Shown in pieces: positions 50,856-60,643 of a DNA stretch of 64,000 nucleotides. The stretch is from the NCBI GenBank assembly GCA_003569125.1, contig BGOG01000001.1:62001-126000 (forward strand). The letters are read 5' to 3'. The position numbers were made by a program, and so were the translations under genes. The stretch comes from Acidimicrobiaceae bacterium. Its GTDB lineage: Bacteria; Actinomycetota; Acidimicrobiia; Acidimicrobiales; Ilumatobacteraceae. The notes under the pieces are model-generated. The model worked only from the letters and a program-made list of their open reading frames with translations, made no database searches and was not told where the DNA came from. Each line of letters starts with the position of its first letter. Within the stretch, counting starts at the first letter, position 1.

Positions 50856-50870
50856 ACGGAAGGCGATTTA

Positions 50871-51824
50871 ATGTCGACTACACAAACCCCACAAAAAGTA
50901 ATCATCGTCGGCTCAGGCCCCGCTGGTTTGACCGCCGCGATCTACACTGCGCGAGCCAATCTTGCGCCATTGGTAATAGAAGGTGAGCCGTCTTCGACTT
51001 CTGATCAGCCAGGTGGACAGTTGATGCTGACAACAGAGGTTGAAAACTTTCCGGGGTTTCCAGAAGGTGTGATGGGGCCCGACTTGATGATGAAGTTTCG
51101 CGAGCAAGCCGCAAGATTCAATACAACTTTTATCACCGAGAAAGTTACAAAAGTTGATTTCTCACAACGACCATTTGCCGTTTGGGTGCGAGACACGAAA
51201 TACACCGCTCAATCAATAATCGTCAGCACTGGTGCCCAGTCAATAATGCTCGGGTTAGAAAATGAGGCGCGTTTCTACGGTCACGGATTATCAACATGCG
51301 CGACATGCGACGGATTTTTCTTTCGCGGACAAGAGATTGTCGTGGTTGGTGGTGGTGACTCGGCAGTCGAAGAGGCGACTTTCTTGACCAAGTTTGCGTC
51401 AAAAGTGACGATCGTCCACCGTCGCGATAGTTTGCGCGCTTCAAAAATCATGCAAGATCGGGCACGAAATAATCCAAAAATAGAATTCAAATGGAACTCA
51501 CAAGTCGTTGACATCATCGGCACCGACAAACTTGAAGGCATCGGATTGATCGACACCGTGACGGGCGAGAGTTCAAAAATGGCAGTGACCGGATTATTCG
51601 TGGCAATCGGTCACCGCCCAAACACTGATCTGTTCAAAAATGTTCTCGATATGGAGGCCAACGGTTATTTGAAAACCCGCCCTGGTTCTTCATATACAAA
51701 CATTGACGGGGTTTTTGCCTGTGGTGATGTGCAAGACCACACATATCGTCAGGCGATTACTGCTGCGGGTTCTGGTTGTATGGCGGCCATTGATTGTGAA
51801 CGTTGGCTTGAGGCGCAACATTAG
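50871..51824 (+). CDS. trxB: thioredoxin-disulfide reductase
   Basis: IVGSGPAGLTAAIYTARA, CATCDGFFF, VVGGGDSAVEEA. Confidence 0.97.
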   Translation: MSTTQTPQKVIIVGSGPAGLTAAIYTARANLAPLVIEGEPSSTSDQPGGQLMLTTEVENFPGFPEGVMGPDLMMKFREQAARFNTTFITEKVTKVDFSQRPFAVWVRDTKYTAQSIIVSTGAQSIMLGLENEARFYGHGLSTCATCDGFFFRGQEIVVVGGGDSAVEEATFLTKFASKVTIVHRRDSLRASKIMQDRARNNPKIEFKWNSQVVDIIGTDKLEGIGLIDTVTGESSKMAVTGLFVAIGHRPNTDLFKNVLDMEANGYLKTRPGSSYTNIDGVFACGDVQDHTYRQAITAAGSGCMAAIDCERWLEAQH

Positions 51825-51916
51825 ATGTGATATTTATAATGCACTTTTCGTCTCTGTCGCCGAGATAACCTAAAACCGTTCTCGCGAATCGCGGGTACTT
51901 GACGAAAGGTTTTGAA

Positions 51917-52255
51917 ATGGCTGATGGAATCGTCATTCTGACGAGCGCTAATTTTGACGAGACGATTAAGTCTTCGACAACACCGATATTGGTTGACTTT
52001 TGGGCCGAATGGTGTGGGCCGTGCAAGGCAATGAATCCCGTGCTCACTGAAATCGCAAAAGAGCAGGCTGGCAAAGTAATTATCGCCAAACTCAACGTTG
52101 ATGACCACGGTGATATCGCGCAACGCTTCAGTGTGATGAGCATTCCAACGATGATGCTCTTTAGTGGTGGCGAGATGAAAAAGAAAATGATTGGCGCCAA
52201 GGGCAAGCCACAGTTACTCGCGGAGATCGCAGAATTTATCCCGACAAAGAGTTAG
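51917..52255 (+). CDS. trxA: thioredoxin
   Basis: VDFWAEWCGPCKAMNPVL. Confidence 0.97.
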   Translation: MADGIVILTSANFDETIKSSTTPILVDFWAEWCGPCKAMNPVLTEIAKEQAGKVIIAKLNVDDHGDIAQRFSVMSIPTMMLFSGGEMKKKMIGAKGKPQLLAEIAEFIPTKS

Positions 52256-52299
52256 TTTTCGGCGACAATTTTGCTGTTGTTGGCGATTTACAGCGTCGT

Positions 52300-53226
52300 T
52301 TGCGTGACGCCGAACTTTTAGATTTATCACTGGTTCAAACTGGTACTTTCTGTGAACTAACAAAATCGGCTGTCGAAGAATTACAACGTCGGCGTGGTTT
52401 GCTTGTTTCAGGTGTTTGCGACCAGGCCACCTGGTCGACACTTGTTGAATCATCCTTCGTATTAGGCGACCGTTTAAATTATTTGACCTCGCCATTGCAA
52501 CGTGGCGACGATGTGGCCGAACTTCAAGAATTGTTGGCGCGCACAGGTTTTGACTGTGGTCGAGTCGACGGATATTTGGGCAAACGAACTGCGGCGTCAC
52601 TCACAGATTTTCAACGCAACTATGGACTGATTGTCGATGGCATTTGCGGCCCGATTACGTTGCAAGCGTTGCGGCGAGCAAGTCGGCACAGTGGCAATGG
52701 TCCTGGCGTCGGTGTCGTTCGAGAACGCCACACGGCAGCGAGATATAACGATGATTTAGCCGACTTTCGCGTTGTGATCGGTCAGTTCGGGGCTCTTGAC
52801 AACCTGACTCACGAATTGTGCGACAGATTACGGGCGCAACATACGAATGTCGCAGTTATCCACGATGCCGACGCTCACCGACATGCCCAACTTGCGAACG
52901 ACTTTACGGCCGACCTGTATATCGGCATTGAAACTCGAGAAGTCTCAAGTTTCGATATCGCCTACTATCACACCAAAGGTTTTCACTCGGTTACGGGTCA
53001 TATTTTTGCAACCTTGGCCGCCGAAGCTATCGAACGCTCAGCCCCCTGGTTTTCGCCCACAGTTAGTGGCCTGCGATTACAAGTTTTACGCGAAACCACA
53101 ATGCCAGCAGTCCTCTGTGGATTAGGACCTCTACGGGTTATTCATCCGCACAGCGCTGTTATTGCTGATGATCTCGCAAAATCAATGGCCATATGGGTTA
53201 AAACTACAGCCTCGCAATTTGAATAG
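52300..53226 (+). CDS. cwlM: CwlM-like peptidoglycan-binding / pseudo-amidase protein (true start upstream of 52300)
   Basis: Two PG-binding_1 repeats (QRGDDVAELQELLARTGFDCGRVDGYLGKRTAASLTDFQRNYGLIVDGICGP) then an amidase_3-like domain ending LRETTMPAVLCGLG. Confidence 0.78.
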   Translation: MRDAELLDLSLVQTGTFCELTKSAVEELQRRRGLLVSGVCDQATWSTLVESSFVLGDRLNYLTSPLQRGDDVAELQELLARTGFDCGRVDGYLGKRTAASLTDFQRNYGLIVDGICGPITLQALRRASRHSGNGPGVGVVRERHTAARYNDDLADFRVVIGQFGALDNLTHELCDRLRAQHTNVAVIHDADAHRHAQLANDFTADLYIGIETREVSSFDIAYYHTKGFHSVTGHIFATLAAEAIERSAPWFSPTVSGLRLQVLRETTMPAVLCGLGPLRVIHPHSAVIADDLAKSMAIWVKTTASQFE

Positions 53227-53248
53227 TGATTTAATAACAGCGAGTATG

Positions 53249-53257
53249 TTATCCACA
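53249..53257 (+). promoter_or_regulatory. DnaA box
   Basis: Perfect TTATCCACA between cwlM and parB. Confidence 0.5.
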
Positions 53258-53353
53258 GGTTTTACCCAGTCTGTGTAGAGTTTAAATTGAGATTTATCCG
53301 CAAGGTTTACCTGAGAGTTATTATTTTTCACTCTATTCGCACAAACCAAAGTG

Positions 53354-54316
53354 CTAATCTCGGTTTGGAGCGCCTTCGGTCATTGCTCGATAAATGCGTT
53401 CAAGATCGTCATAGTCAGCGAACTCAACTGTCATTCGGCCCCGACCAGATGCTGCTGTTATTGAAACAATCGTAGATAGATGCTCACTGAGCAGCTTTTG
53501 CAGCTCAACTAAGCCTGGCTCAGGAAGTGTTGTAGTAGATGTCGATTTTCGAGTTCGCTTATCTTTATCAAGATTTGAGGTGTCAGTCTTTGGGCGACGA
53601 CTAGTTGTTGCTCGAACCGCATCTTCGGTAGCCCTAACAGTCCAACCCTCATTGGCACACTGCTGAGCAAGATTTTCTTGTACTGCTTTGTCTGTAACCC
53701 CAAGTAACGCCCGGGCGTGACCGCCTGAAAGTCGTCCGTCGGCTAGAAGTTGTTGAATAGATGGAGGAAGGCCAAGCAAACGCAGTGAGTTGGTAATCAC
53801 TGTGCGCGTTTTTCCAACGCGCTCTCCAACTTGCTCGTGGGTCATCGAGAAGTCATCGAGTAACTGTTGATATGCAGCCGCTTCTTCGAGGGGGGTCAAA
53901 TCTTGACGATGCAGGTTCTCAATTAACGCTCGTTCAACCGAGGAAACATCATCTGTTTCACGAACCAACGCTGGAATTAGTGCTAAACCAGCTTTTTGAG
54001 CGGCTCGCCATCGTCGCTCGCCTGCAATTAACTCGTAAGCGTGGCCGTTTTTGATCTCGTGTGGTTTGATCGGCCGGACGAGAATCGGTTGAAGTACACC
54101 GACTGCTTTTATTGATGCCGATAACTCGGCTAAAGAGTCTTCATCAAAAAAGACGCGTGGTTGATTTGTATTCGGGGTAATAGTTTTGACATCGATGCTT
54201 CGCAATCCCATGCCGTCAACCTGGGCTCCATTCTCATCGCCATTTGTTCGTTCTGTTTGGCGACTTGGAATTAATGACTCAATTCCTTTACCGAGCCCTT
54301 TGGGACGTACCACCAC
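53354..54316 (-). CDS. parB: chromosome partitioning protein ParB
   Basis: RPKGLGKGIESLIP, AGERRWRAAQKAGL, HTH of Spo0J type; GTG 54316 behind AGGAG. Confidence 0.95.
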   Translation of the reverse strand: MVVRPKGLGKGIESLIPSRQTERTNGDENGAQVDGMGLRSIDVKTITPNTNQPRVFFDEDSLAELSASIKAVGVLQPILVRPIKPHEIKNGHAYELIAGERRWRAAQKAGLALIPALVRETDDVSSVERALIENLHRQDLTPLEEAAAYQQLLDDFSMTHEQVGERVGKTRTVITNSLRLLGLPPSIQQLLADGRLSGGHARALLGVTDKAVQENLAQQCANEGWTVRATEDAVRATTSRRPKTDTSNLDKDKRTRKSTSTTTLPEPGLVELQKLLSEHLSTIVSITAASGRGRMTVEFADYDDLERIYRAMTEGAPNRD

Positions 54317-55106
54317 TAATCTCCTTTGCGATTTCTCGGTATGCCTTTGCTGCTGCCGAGGTTGGATCAAATGTTGTAATTGGTTGTCCGTGAGACGGCG
54401 CTTCAGCCACCCGAACAGACCTTGGAACTATTGCGGTGCAAACTTTATCACCAAAATGCTCACGAACTTCTCGCACAACATCGTCAGCAAGGGTTGTATG
54501 TGTGTGCATTACTAAAGCGATGTGGCTTACTTGTAGGGTCGGATTCAGCACCTGGCTGACGCGATCAACACTTCTCAATAACTGCCCGAGACCTTCGAGA
54601 GCGAAATACTCACACTGAATGGGCACAAATATTTCGCTGGCTGCAGTTAGACCATTAACAGTTAAAAGCCCCAAAGATGGTGGACAATCTAACAAAATAT
54701 AGTCGTATTGATCAATGATCGCATCGATTGCTTTTTTTAATCGTTGTTCACGACCCATTTCAGAAACTAACTCGATATCGGCGCCAGCCAAATCAAGGTT
54801 AGATGGTGCGATAAATAGGTTTTTTATCGATGTTGGCTCAATACAGTTTTCAAGTTTCTCATCGCGCAATAACACGTCATAAATTGTTGATTCTAAATCC
54901 CGAGAATTGATACCAAGTCCAGTGGATGCATTACCTTGTGGGTCTAGATCAATGATTAAGACTCGATATTCGAGTTCGGCTAAGGCTGCACCAACTGTGA
55001 TAGTGGTGGTGGTTTTGCCGACCCCACCTTTTTGATTAGCGAAAGCAATTATTCGTGGCAAAGGACGGCGTTCTGTAGCGGTCTTTGGTTCGTCTGTTTT
55101 GCTCAT
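54288..55106 (-). CDS. parA: chromosome partitioning ATPase ParA
   Basis: IIAFANQKGGVGKTTTTITVGAAL, LIIDLDPQGNASTGLG. Confidence 0.96.
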   Translation of the reverse strand: MSKTDEPKTATERRPLPRIIAFANQKGGVGKTTTTITVGAALAELEYRVLIIDLDPQGNASTGLGINSRDLESTIYDVLLRDEKLENCIEPTSIKNLFIAPSNLDLAGADIELVSEMGREQRLKKAIDAIIDQYDYILLDCPPSLGLLTVNGLTAASEIFVPIQCEYFALEGLGQLLRSVDRVSQVLNPTLQVSHIALVMHTHTTLADDVVREVREHFGDKVCTAIVPRSVRVAEAPSHGQPITTFDPTSAAAKAYREIAKEISGGTSQRAR

Positions 55107-55168
55107 GTTTAGAGCATAATCCATAAGAGATTACATTTTACGGATAGTCAAAAACTGCCTATTTTCAA

Positions 55169-55184
55169 TGTTCCACGTGAAACA
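55169..55184. promoter_or_regulatory. parS: parS site (one mismatch)
   Basis: TGTTCCACGTGAAACA vs consensus TGTTTCACGTGAAACA. Confidence 0.9.
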
Positions 55185-55245
55185 ATTGAGCATTAAACCC
55201 ATCATTTAATGGGTTTTGGTGACGCCGGGTATCAAAAACTCAAAC

Positions 55246-55866
55246 CTAAGAGGCTGTGAAATCCTCGCCACCTGGATTAAATTGTTTCACGTGAAACAAC
55301 GCCACAGCGCCAATTCGTATCGGTCCGTCTAAGCCTAAAGCCTTCACTTGCTGAGGATCCCATCGAGAATCACTACTTGGCGGGGGCTCGCTAATAATGA
55401 CGAATCCTCCTGGCTTCACTAGATCTCGCGACAAATTTAGTGTTTGTATTGGTGGGCCTAAACCTCGGCTCATCGCCACATCGAAATGTTTAGCCCAAGT
55501 CGAATCTTTAGTCATCTCGGCTATTTCAGAGCACCTAACCGTGACGCGATCAGCCAGATCAAGTGCATGAACTGCCCTTGTCAAAACATCAGTCCGTCCG
55601 ACACGGCGATCAACTAAAAGAATCTTAAGTTGAGGGCGAAATAGGGCAACGATCAACCCAGGCACTCCCGCGCCACTGCCTAAATCAACTGCGGTTCTGG
55701 CCGTATCTGGTATCGCGTCCGCAAACCACTTAGCATGGCTAATAATCTCTTGGATCGGCGTGTTCGAAAGCGCCCCAATCCTTTGGGCTTCGCGGAGAAT
55801 TCTTTCTAAAACACGAAGTCGTGACTCATCAACTGGATTCGCATTAGTTGAAGAGGGTTCAGTCAC
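55246..55866 (-). CDS. rsmG: 16S rRNA (guanine527-N7)-methyltransferase
   Basis: DLGSGAGVPGLIVALFRPQLKILLVDRRVGRTDVL. Confidence 0.95.
   Translation of the reverse strand: MTEPSSTNANPVDESRLRVLERILREAQRIGALSNTPIQEIISHAKWFADAIPDTARTAVDLGSGAGVPGLIVALFRPQLKILLVDRRVGRTDVLTRAVHALDLADRVTVRCSEIAEMTKDSTWAKHFDVAMSRGLGPPIQTLNLSRDLVKPGGFVIISEPPPSSDSRWDPQQVKALGLDGPIRIGAVALFHVKQFNPGGEDFTAS
55283..55298. promoter_or_regulatory. parS: parS site (perfect)
   Basis: TGTTTCACGTGAAACA within rsmG. Confidence 0.95.
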
Positions 55867-55995
55867 AAAATAAAACTACACGAGATTCGTCACGATTTAA
55901 ACTATAAGTAGCCTAATTTACAGCCGAATTCATAGCCCAAATAAATCAAACAACTTCAAGGCTGGCTCGAAATTATTGCAATTTAGCTCGCGCTA

Positions 55996-56913
55996 CTACG
56001 ATTCTGTATCGTCAGACTCATCAGCATCATCGAAATCTGCCGAACTTTCAGGGGTTGACGCCAAAGCCACAACTACTCGACGGAAAGGATCAGTACCTTC
56101 TGAACGAGTTGAGATGCCTTCGCTTTCAACTAGTGCGTCATGAACGATTTTGCGATCAGATGAGTTCATTGGTTCTAATGCTCGTGCTTGGCCAGAGCTT
56201 TTAACATCGGCGGCAACTTTAAGCGCAAACCGGCTCAAAGCCTCGCGGCGTTTTTCACGGTAACCAGCCACATCAACACGCAGTCTCGTTTCGTGATCGC
56301 CGAGTCGGCGTTGACTTACAACACGAGTTAAGTCTTGAAGTGCTAACAATGTTGCACCCTTGGTACCAACCAAGAAATTAAGATCGTCACCCAGAACATC
56401 GATGTCAATATTCTCACCTTCAACTTTTGAAGATACTGAACCTTGTAAGCCAGCAGCGGTTACCAACCCTTGAAGAAATGTGGTCGCAACTTCACTCACA
56501 GTGGTCGGATCAACTGGAGGAAGTTCGGCTCGCGGTGCGCGCTCACGTGGCGCATCGGTTCGACTTGAACGCTCAGGACGCGGCGAGCGCGAACCGCGTT
56601 CAGATCGTGAGCCACGATCATTTCGATCTGCTCGCTCTGGTCGGGGACCACGCTCATTGCGTGAGGTGCTTGGTCGAGATGTGCGATCGGATGTTGGCTT
56701 GCCCCGACGATCACGGCGGTCGGCTTTGGCTCGTACCGAATTTGGCTTAATTCGGGCTCTTACTCGGGCTTCGCCACGGGTTCGACCGAACAGGCCTGCT
56801 TTTGGTTCTTCAACGACTTCAAATTCTGCGTCTACGTCGTCAACCCCTAAACGATCAAGTGCCAAAGCTTTTGCGTCATCAATTGTCTCTGCTGTTGTTT
56901 CTACCCATTCCAT
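55996..56913 (-). CDS. jag: Jag/KhpB RNA-binding protein (Jag-N, KH, R3H) with RG/RS-rich linker
   Basis: MEWVETTAETIDDAKALALDRLGVDDVDAEFEV, KH GDDLNFLVGTKGATLLALQDLTR, R3H ALEPMNSSDRKIVHDAL. Confidence 0.93.
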   Translation of the reverse strand: MEWVETTAETIDDAKALALDRLGVDDVDAEFEVVEEPKAGLFGRTRGEARVRARIKPNSVRAKADRRDRRGKPTSDRTSRPSTSRNERGPRPERADRNDRGSRSERGSRSPRPERSSRTDAPRERAPRAELPPVDPTTVSEVATTFLQGLVTAAGLQGSVSSKVEGENIDIDVLGDDLNFLVGTKGATLLALQDLTRVVSQRRLGDHETRLRVDVAGYREKRREALSRFALKVAADVKSSGQARALEPMNSSDRKIVHDALVESEGISTRSEGTDPFRRVVVALASTPESSADFDDADESDDTES

Positions 56914-56953
56914 GATTCAATTTCCCTTCGTTTGTTTTCTAAAATTTTAAAAA

Positions 56954-57937
56954 TTATTTATTCGGTTTATTTTTCTTTTGTACGAAACTGCTGCGATTCT
57001 TTCCTGGTGGTCGTGGTCGAAGACGAGCAGGTGCCGCAGAACTATTTTTAGGTGGAGTAACACGCTTACTGATAAAAGTTTGAGGCTCACTCGTATTTAT
57101 CTCTTTTTTTGACTTCTGTTTTTTGTCCTCGGTCGCAGAGTTTTTCATTTCTCGTGCGGTTGCACTTGCGGCTTGTGCTTGTTTGCCGAGACTGCCATCT
57201 TTTTTATAAAAACGTTGAGTTATGTATTGCTGTTGAACGATACGAATGATTGCTTGCATCATGTAGTAAACGATCAAAGCAGTAGGCAACCAAATCTGAA
57301 ACACAGCAAAAGCAACGGGCATGTATTGCATCAACTTTGCCTGACTTGCCGACATCGTTGGGCTGACGGTTCGCGACGCAATCATTCGTTGTTGAACTAG
57401 ATATAAACCAGCTAAAACCACTACTAAAAAGGCATAAATCAACCCCGAAGCAAAATCGTCTTGCATCGCCCGAACCGGAGTTTTCGCTAGATCAATGCCA
57501 AACGAAAGCATTTCGGTTTTACCAACAAGTGATCTATAAATAGCCGAGGTTTGATCGAGATGCTGCGGAACAAATGGACTGTCGGGAGTGGGCCGAGAAG
57601 TTAATCCACGAATCGCCTTAAACATAATAATAAACACCGGCATCTGCGCAAGTAACGGCAAACACGATGCAAGAGGATTTACTTTGTGCTCTTGATAAAG
57701 CTTCATCATTGCTTCATTTAGTTTTTGTCGTTCGCCTTTAAACTGCTGTTGTAATCGTTTCATTTCTGGTTGGAGGCGCTGCATCTCGAGCATGCCCTTG
57801 GTGCTTTTAAGTGTTAGCGGAGTAATCAACAACATCACGGCAACCGCAACCATCGCAATCGCAAATGAATAATCGGGGATTAAACCATAAAAAAACGCGA
57901 TGAGCCCAGCGGCTGCATTAAAAAAAATATCAAACAT
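56954..57937 (-). CDS. yidC: membrane protein insertase YidC
   Basis: 60KD_IMP domain; KGMLEMQRLQPEMKRLQQQFKGERQKLNEAMMKLYQEHKVNPLASCLPLLAQMPVF. Confidence 0.95.
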   Translation of the reverse strand: MFDIFFNAAAGLIAFFYGLIPDYSFAIAMVAVAVMLLITPLTLKSTKGMLEMQRLQPEMKRLQQQFKGERQKLNEAMMKLYQEHKVNPLASCLPLLAQMPVFIIMFKAIRGLTSRPTPDSPFVPQHLDQTSAIYRSLVGKTEMLSFGIDLAKTPVRAMQDDFASGLIYAFLVVVLAGLYLVQQRMIASRTVSPTMSASQAKLMQYMPVAFAVFQIWLPTALIVYYMMQAIIRIVQQQYITQRFYKKDGSLGKQAQAASATAREMKNSATEDKKQKSKKEINTSEPQTFISKRVTPPKNSSAAPARLRPRPPGKNRSSFVQKKNKPNK

Positions 57938-58187
57938 GCTTTTGCGTCGCTTTCATTGAGTGTGAATGAGTAAAACATTTCTCTGGCACAGGGTCGTAGC
58001 CACTTGGCCCAAAAGGGCGACACCGCGACAAACGACGCAAAGTCAAAACCCCACCCTTAAAAGCGCCAAAAGTTTCGATTGCTTCTGTGGCGTAATTTGA
58101 GCAACTTGGATAAAACCGACACGGCGACAACCGATACGAGAACGCATTTTGATAGAAATTGATCGATTTAAGCATTAAATTACGCAT
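57930..58187 (-). CDS. yidD: membrane protein insertion efficiency factor YidD
   Basis: FYPSCSNYATEAIETFGAFKGGVLTLRRLSRCRPFGPSGYDPVP. Confidence 0.94.
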   Translation of the reverse strand: MRNLMLKSINFYQNAFSYRLSPCRFYPSCSNYATEAIETFGAFKGGVLTLRRLSRCRPFGPSGYDPVPEKCFTHSHSMKATQKHV

Positions 58188-58193
58188 ATTTGC

Positions 58194-58565
58194 CTAGTTT
58201 TGACCATTAAATTGGTCTTTTTGATCAATTTTGACTGTTTTTACGACTTTTTGAGCACATTTTGCCAATAAAGTCTCAACATTCTGCCCTAATTCGTTAA
58301 AAGACAGTTTTTTAGCCCCTGAATAGGCGCCAACCAAGTACCAACCAGGTGCAATTGATTTAGTTCGAAAAATTTCTCTCAAACGCCTGCGTAGTAGGTT
58401 TCGTTCAACCGCACCACCCACTTGACGGCCCAGAGCATATGCAATCGCCGGTTGGGCCAAAGTTTGGTCGATAATCATGCTGCACCAAAGTGACCCTGAG
58501 CGAACATATGTTCCGTCTCGTTGAAGTTGTTGAAAGATCTGTCGCGTCTGGATGCGACTGATCAA
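58194..58565 (-). CDS. rnpA: ribonuclease P protein component
   Basis: [28 protein letters not shown] start overlapping rpmH stop. Confidence 0.93.
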   Translation of the reverse strand: MISRIQTRQIFQQLQRDGTYVRSGSLWCSMIIDQTLAQPAIAYALGRQVGGAVERNLLRRRLREIFRTKSIAPGWYLVGAYSGAKKLSFNELGQNVETLLAKCAQKVVKTVKIDQKDQFNGQN

Positions 58566-58696
58566 GCAGAGAGCCGGTAGCGGCCCTTTGCCCGACGAGA
58601 TTTAAGCACGGCCCGGCCGGCTCGAGTGCTCATACGGTTGCGGAACCCGTGTTTTCGGGACCTACGGCGATTGTTTGGTTGAAAGGTGCGTTTCAC
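58562..58696 (-). CDS. rpmH: 50S ribosomal protein L34 (absent from ORF track)
   Basis: GTG-started 44 aa [44 protein letters not shown]. Confidence 0.97.
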   Translation of the reverse strand: MKRTFQPNNRRRSRKHGFRNRMSTRAGRAVLKSRRAKGRYRLSA

Positions 58697-58927
58697 GCAC
58701 GGCTCCTGACGTCAAGAAAAATTTTGTATTAATCAGACTAGGGGTATAAGTATCAGAGGGCAACGCCAGAACGAAAATCCTCAGCATTTCTCTCCCTGTG
58801 GAAAACCTGCTAATTTCACTGTCCCAATTGAGTTTCTATGAATCTATCCACAAGGCCTTCAAGGGTTTGGTGGTTCTGAGAAGTTGATCGTGTTTACGCC
58901 AGTTCAACTGCTTTGAAAAATTTGTAA

Positions 58928-60376
58928 GTGATGAAAGAAAATGAAATGACCAACGAAATAATCGACACAACCCTTGAACATGAAACCATTTGGAAGGCGA
59001 CTGCCCAAGTTTTGCGTTCTCAGGTTTCTGAGGCTGTTTGGTTCTCAACTTTCAACGATGCGATTGCGGTTGCCGACGACAAAATGAGTCTGCGATTGAG
59101 GGTGCCCAACTCGTTTGTAAGAGATCGGATCTTGACTCGTTACATGTCGTTGGTTCGAGATGCTCTAGACGAAATCGGGGCCGCTGATCGTCAATTACTA
59201 GTCGACATACAAACGGCGACTGCGGTAGATGTTTTAGAACAATTAACAATCGATAAACCGACGACGCTTGACGAACCAATTGTTATAGATCGCAAACCGC
59301 AATCAATGAATCAAGCGGTCGCCCAAAGATCTAGAGCGGGTAAGGGTGCGGCAATCGGATTGAATCCGCGATACACATTTGAAACTTTTGTCAAAGGTGC
59401 TTCGAATCAATTTTCTTTGGCTGCTGCGATGCGCGTTGCTGAAACTCCAGGACGCTCATATAACCCTTTGTTTATTTATGGTTCGGCCGGTCTTGGCAAG
59501 ACGCATTTACTGCATGCAATTGGCTACTACGTTCACGAACATTATCCAGATCTTGAAGTTCGATATGTATCAACCGAAAGTTTTTTGAACGAATATGTTG
59601 ACGGTATTCGTAACAACACGATCGCCGCGTTCAAACGTCGGTATCGCGAAGTTGACGTCTTACTAATTGACGACATTCAATTCATGGAAGGTAAAGAAGG
59701 CCTTCAAGAAGAATTCTTCCACACTTTTAATTCTTTGCACGGTGCGAACAAACAAATAATTATTTCATCCGATCGTGTTCCAGATGCGATACCAACTTTG
59801 GAAGATCGTTTGCGTGGCCGTTTTAGGTGGGGGCTAATCACTGATGTTCAACCACCGGACATGGAAACCCGCCTGGCGATTTTGCGAAACAAAGCCGAGC
59901 GTGACGGCACAGATATTTCAAGCGAGGTCCTTGAGTTCATCGCCAGCAATGTGACGTCAAATATTCGTGAGCTTGAGGGAGCGCTTATTCGCGTGACGGC
60001 CTATGCCAGTCTCAATCGAACGATTGTTGATGTTGATCTCGCCAAAAATTTGCTGACGGAGTTGTTGACGAAAAATGCGGTCAAATCTCGCACCGACGAA
60101 CAATTGCTCAAAGAGATCGCGGATTTTGTTGGTTTCAGCGTCGAAGACATCAAGGGCACAAGTCGACAGAGGCCCCTGGTTACCGCGCGTCAAACCGCGA
60201 TGTACGTAGTTCGTGAGTTAACCGAACTTAGTTACCCGGCAATCGCTCGATTATTCGGTGGACGAGATCACACGACTGTAATTCATGCCGTCGAAAAAAC
60301 CTCACGGGTGATCAAAGAGAAAAAACAGGTTTATGAACAGGTAACCGAATTAATCAAGAAATTCAAGACTTCATGA
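58928..60376 (+). CDS. dnaA: chromosomal replication initiator DnaA
   Basis: NPLFIYGSAGLGKTHLLHAIG, LLIDDIQFMEGKE, RDHTTVIHAVEK. Confidence 0.98.
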   Translation: MMKENEMTNEIIDTTLEHETIWKATAQVLRSQVSEAVWFSTFNDAIAVADDKMSLRLRVPNSFVRDRILTRYMSLVRDALDEIGAADRQLLVDIQTATAVDVLEQLTIDKPTTLDEPIVIDRKPQSMNQAVAQRSRAGKGAAIGLNPRYTFETFVKGASNQFSLAAAMRVAETPGRSYNPLFIYGSAGLGKTHLLHAIGYYVHEHYPDLEVRYVSTESFLNEYVDGIRNNTIAAFKRRYREVDVLLIDDIQFMEGKEGLQEEFFHTFNSLHGANKQIIISSDRVPDAIPTLEDRLRGRFRWGLITDVQPPDMETRLAILRNKAERDGTDISSEVLEFIASNVTSNIRELEGALIRVTAYASLNRTIVDVDLAKNLLTELLTKNAVKSRTDEQLLKEIADFVGFSVEDIKGTSRQRPLVTARQTAMYVVRELTELSYPAIARLFGGRDHTTVIHAVEKTSRVIKEKKQVYEQVTELIKKFKTS

Positions 60377-60643
60377 ATACCCTGTGCACAACCCTGTGTA
60401 TATCACAAGTTGTTCGGTGGATAACAGTGGGTTATCAACTGGTCGTCAAACTACACAATTGCAAGATGTGCCAACTACCCATTGTCTTTCCACATGGCCC
60501 GACCGCATCTACGCTGGAGATCGACTAGTTAATCCACAATCCACAGGCCTTATTACTGTTATTAGATATATATATGAACTCCCACATTTAATAGCCGGCA
60601 ACTCTGCACAAACTCGTACACATCGTCAAGTGAGGTTATAGCC
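60377..60643. other. oriC: putative oriC (dnaA-dnaN intergenic)
   Basis: Several DnaA-box-like sequences (ggtggataa ~60416, ttaatccaca/atccacagg ~60530-60548) and an AT-rich tract tattactgttattagatatatatatgaa (~60549-60578). Confidence 0.75.
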
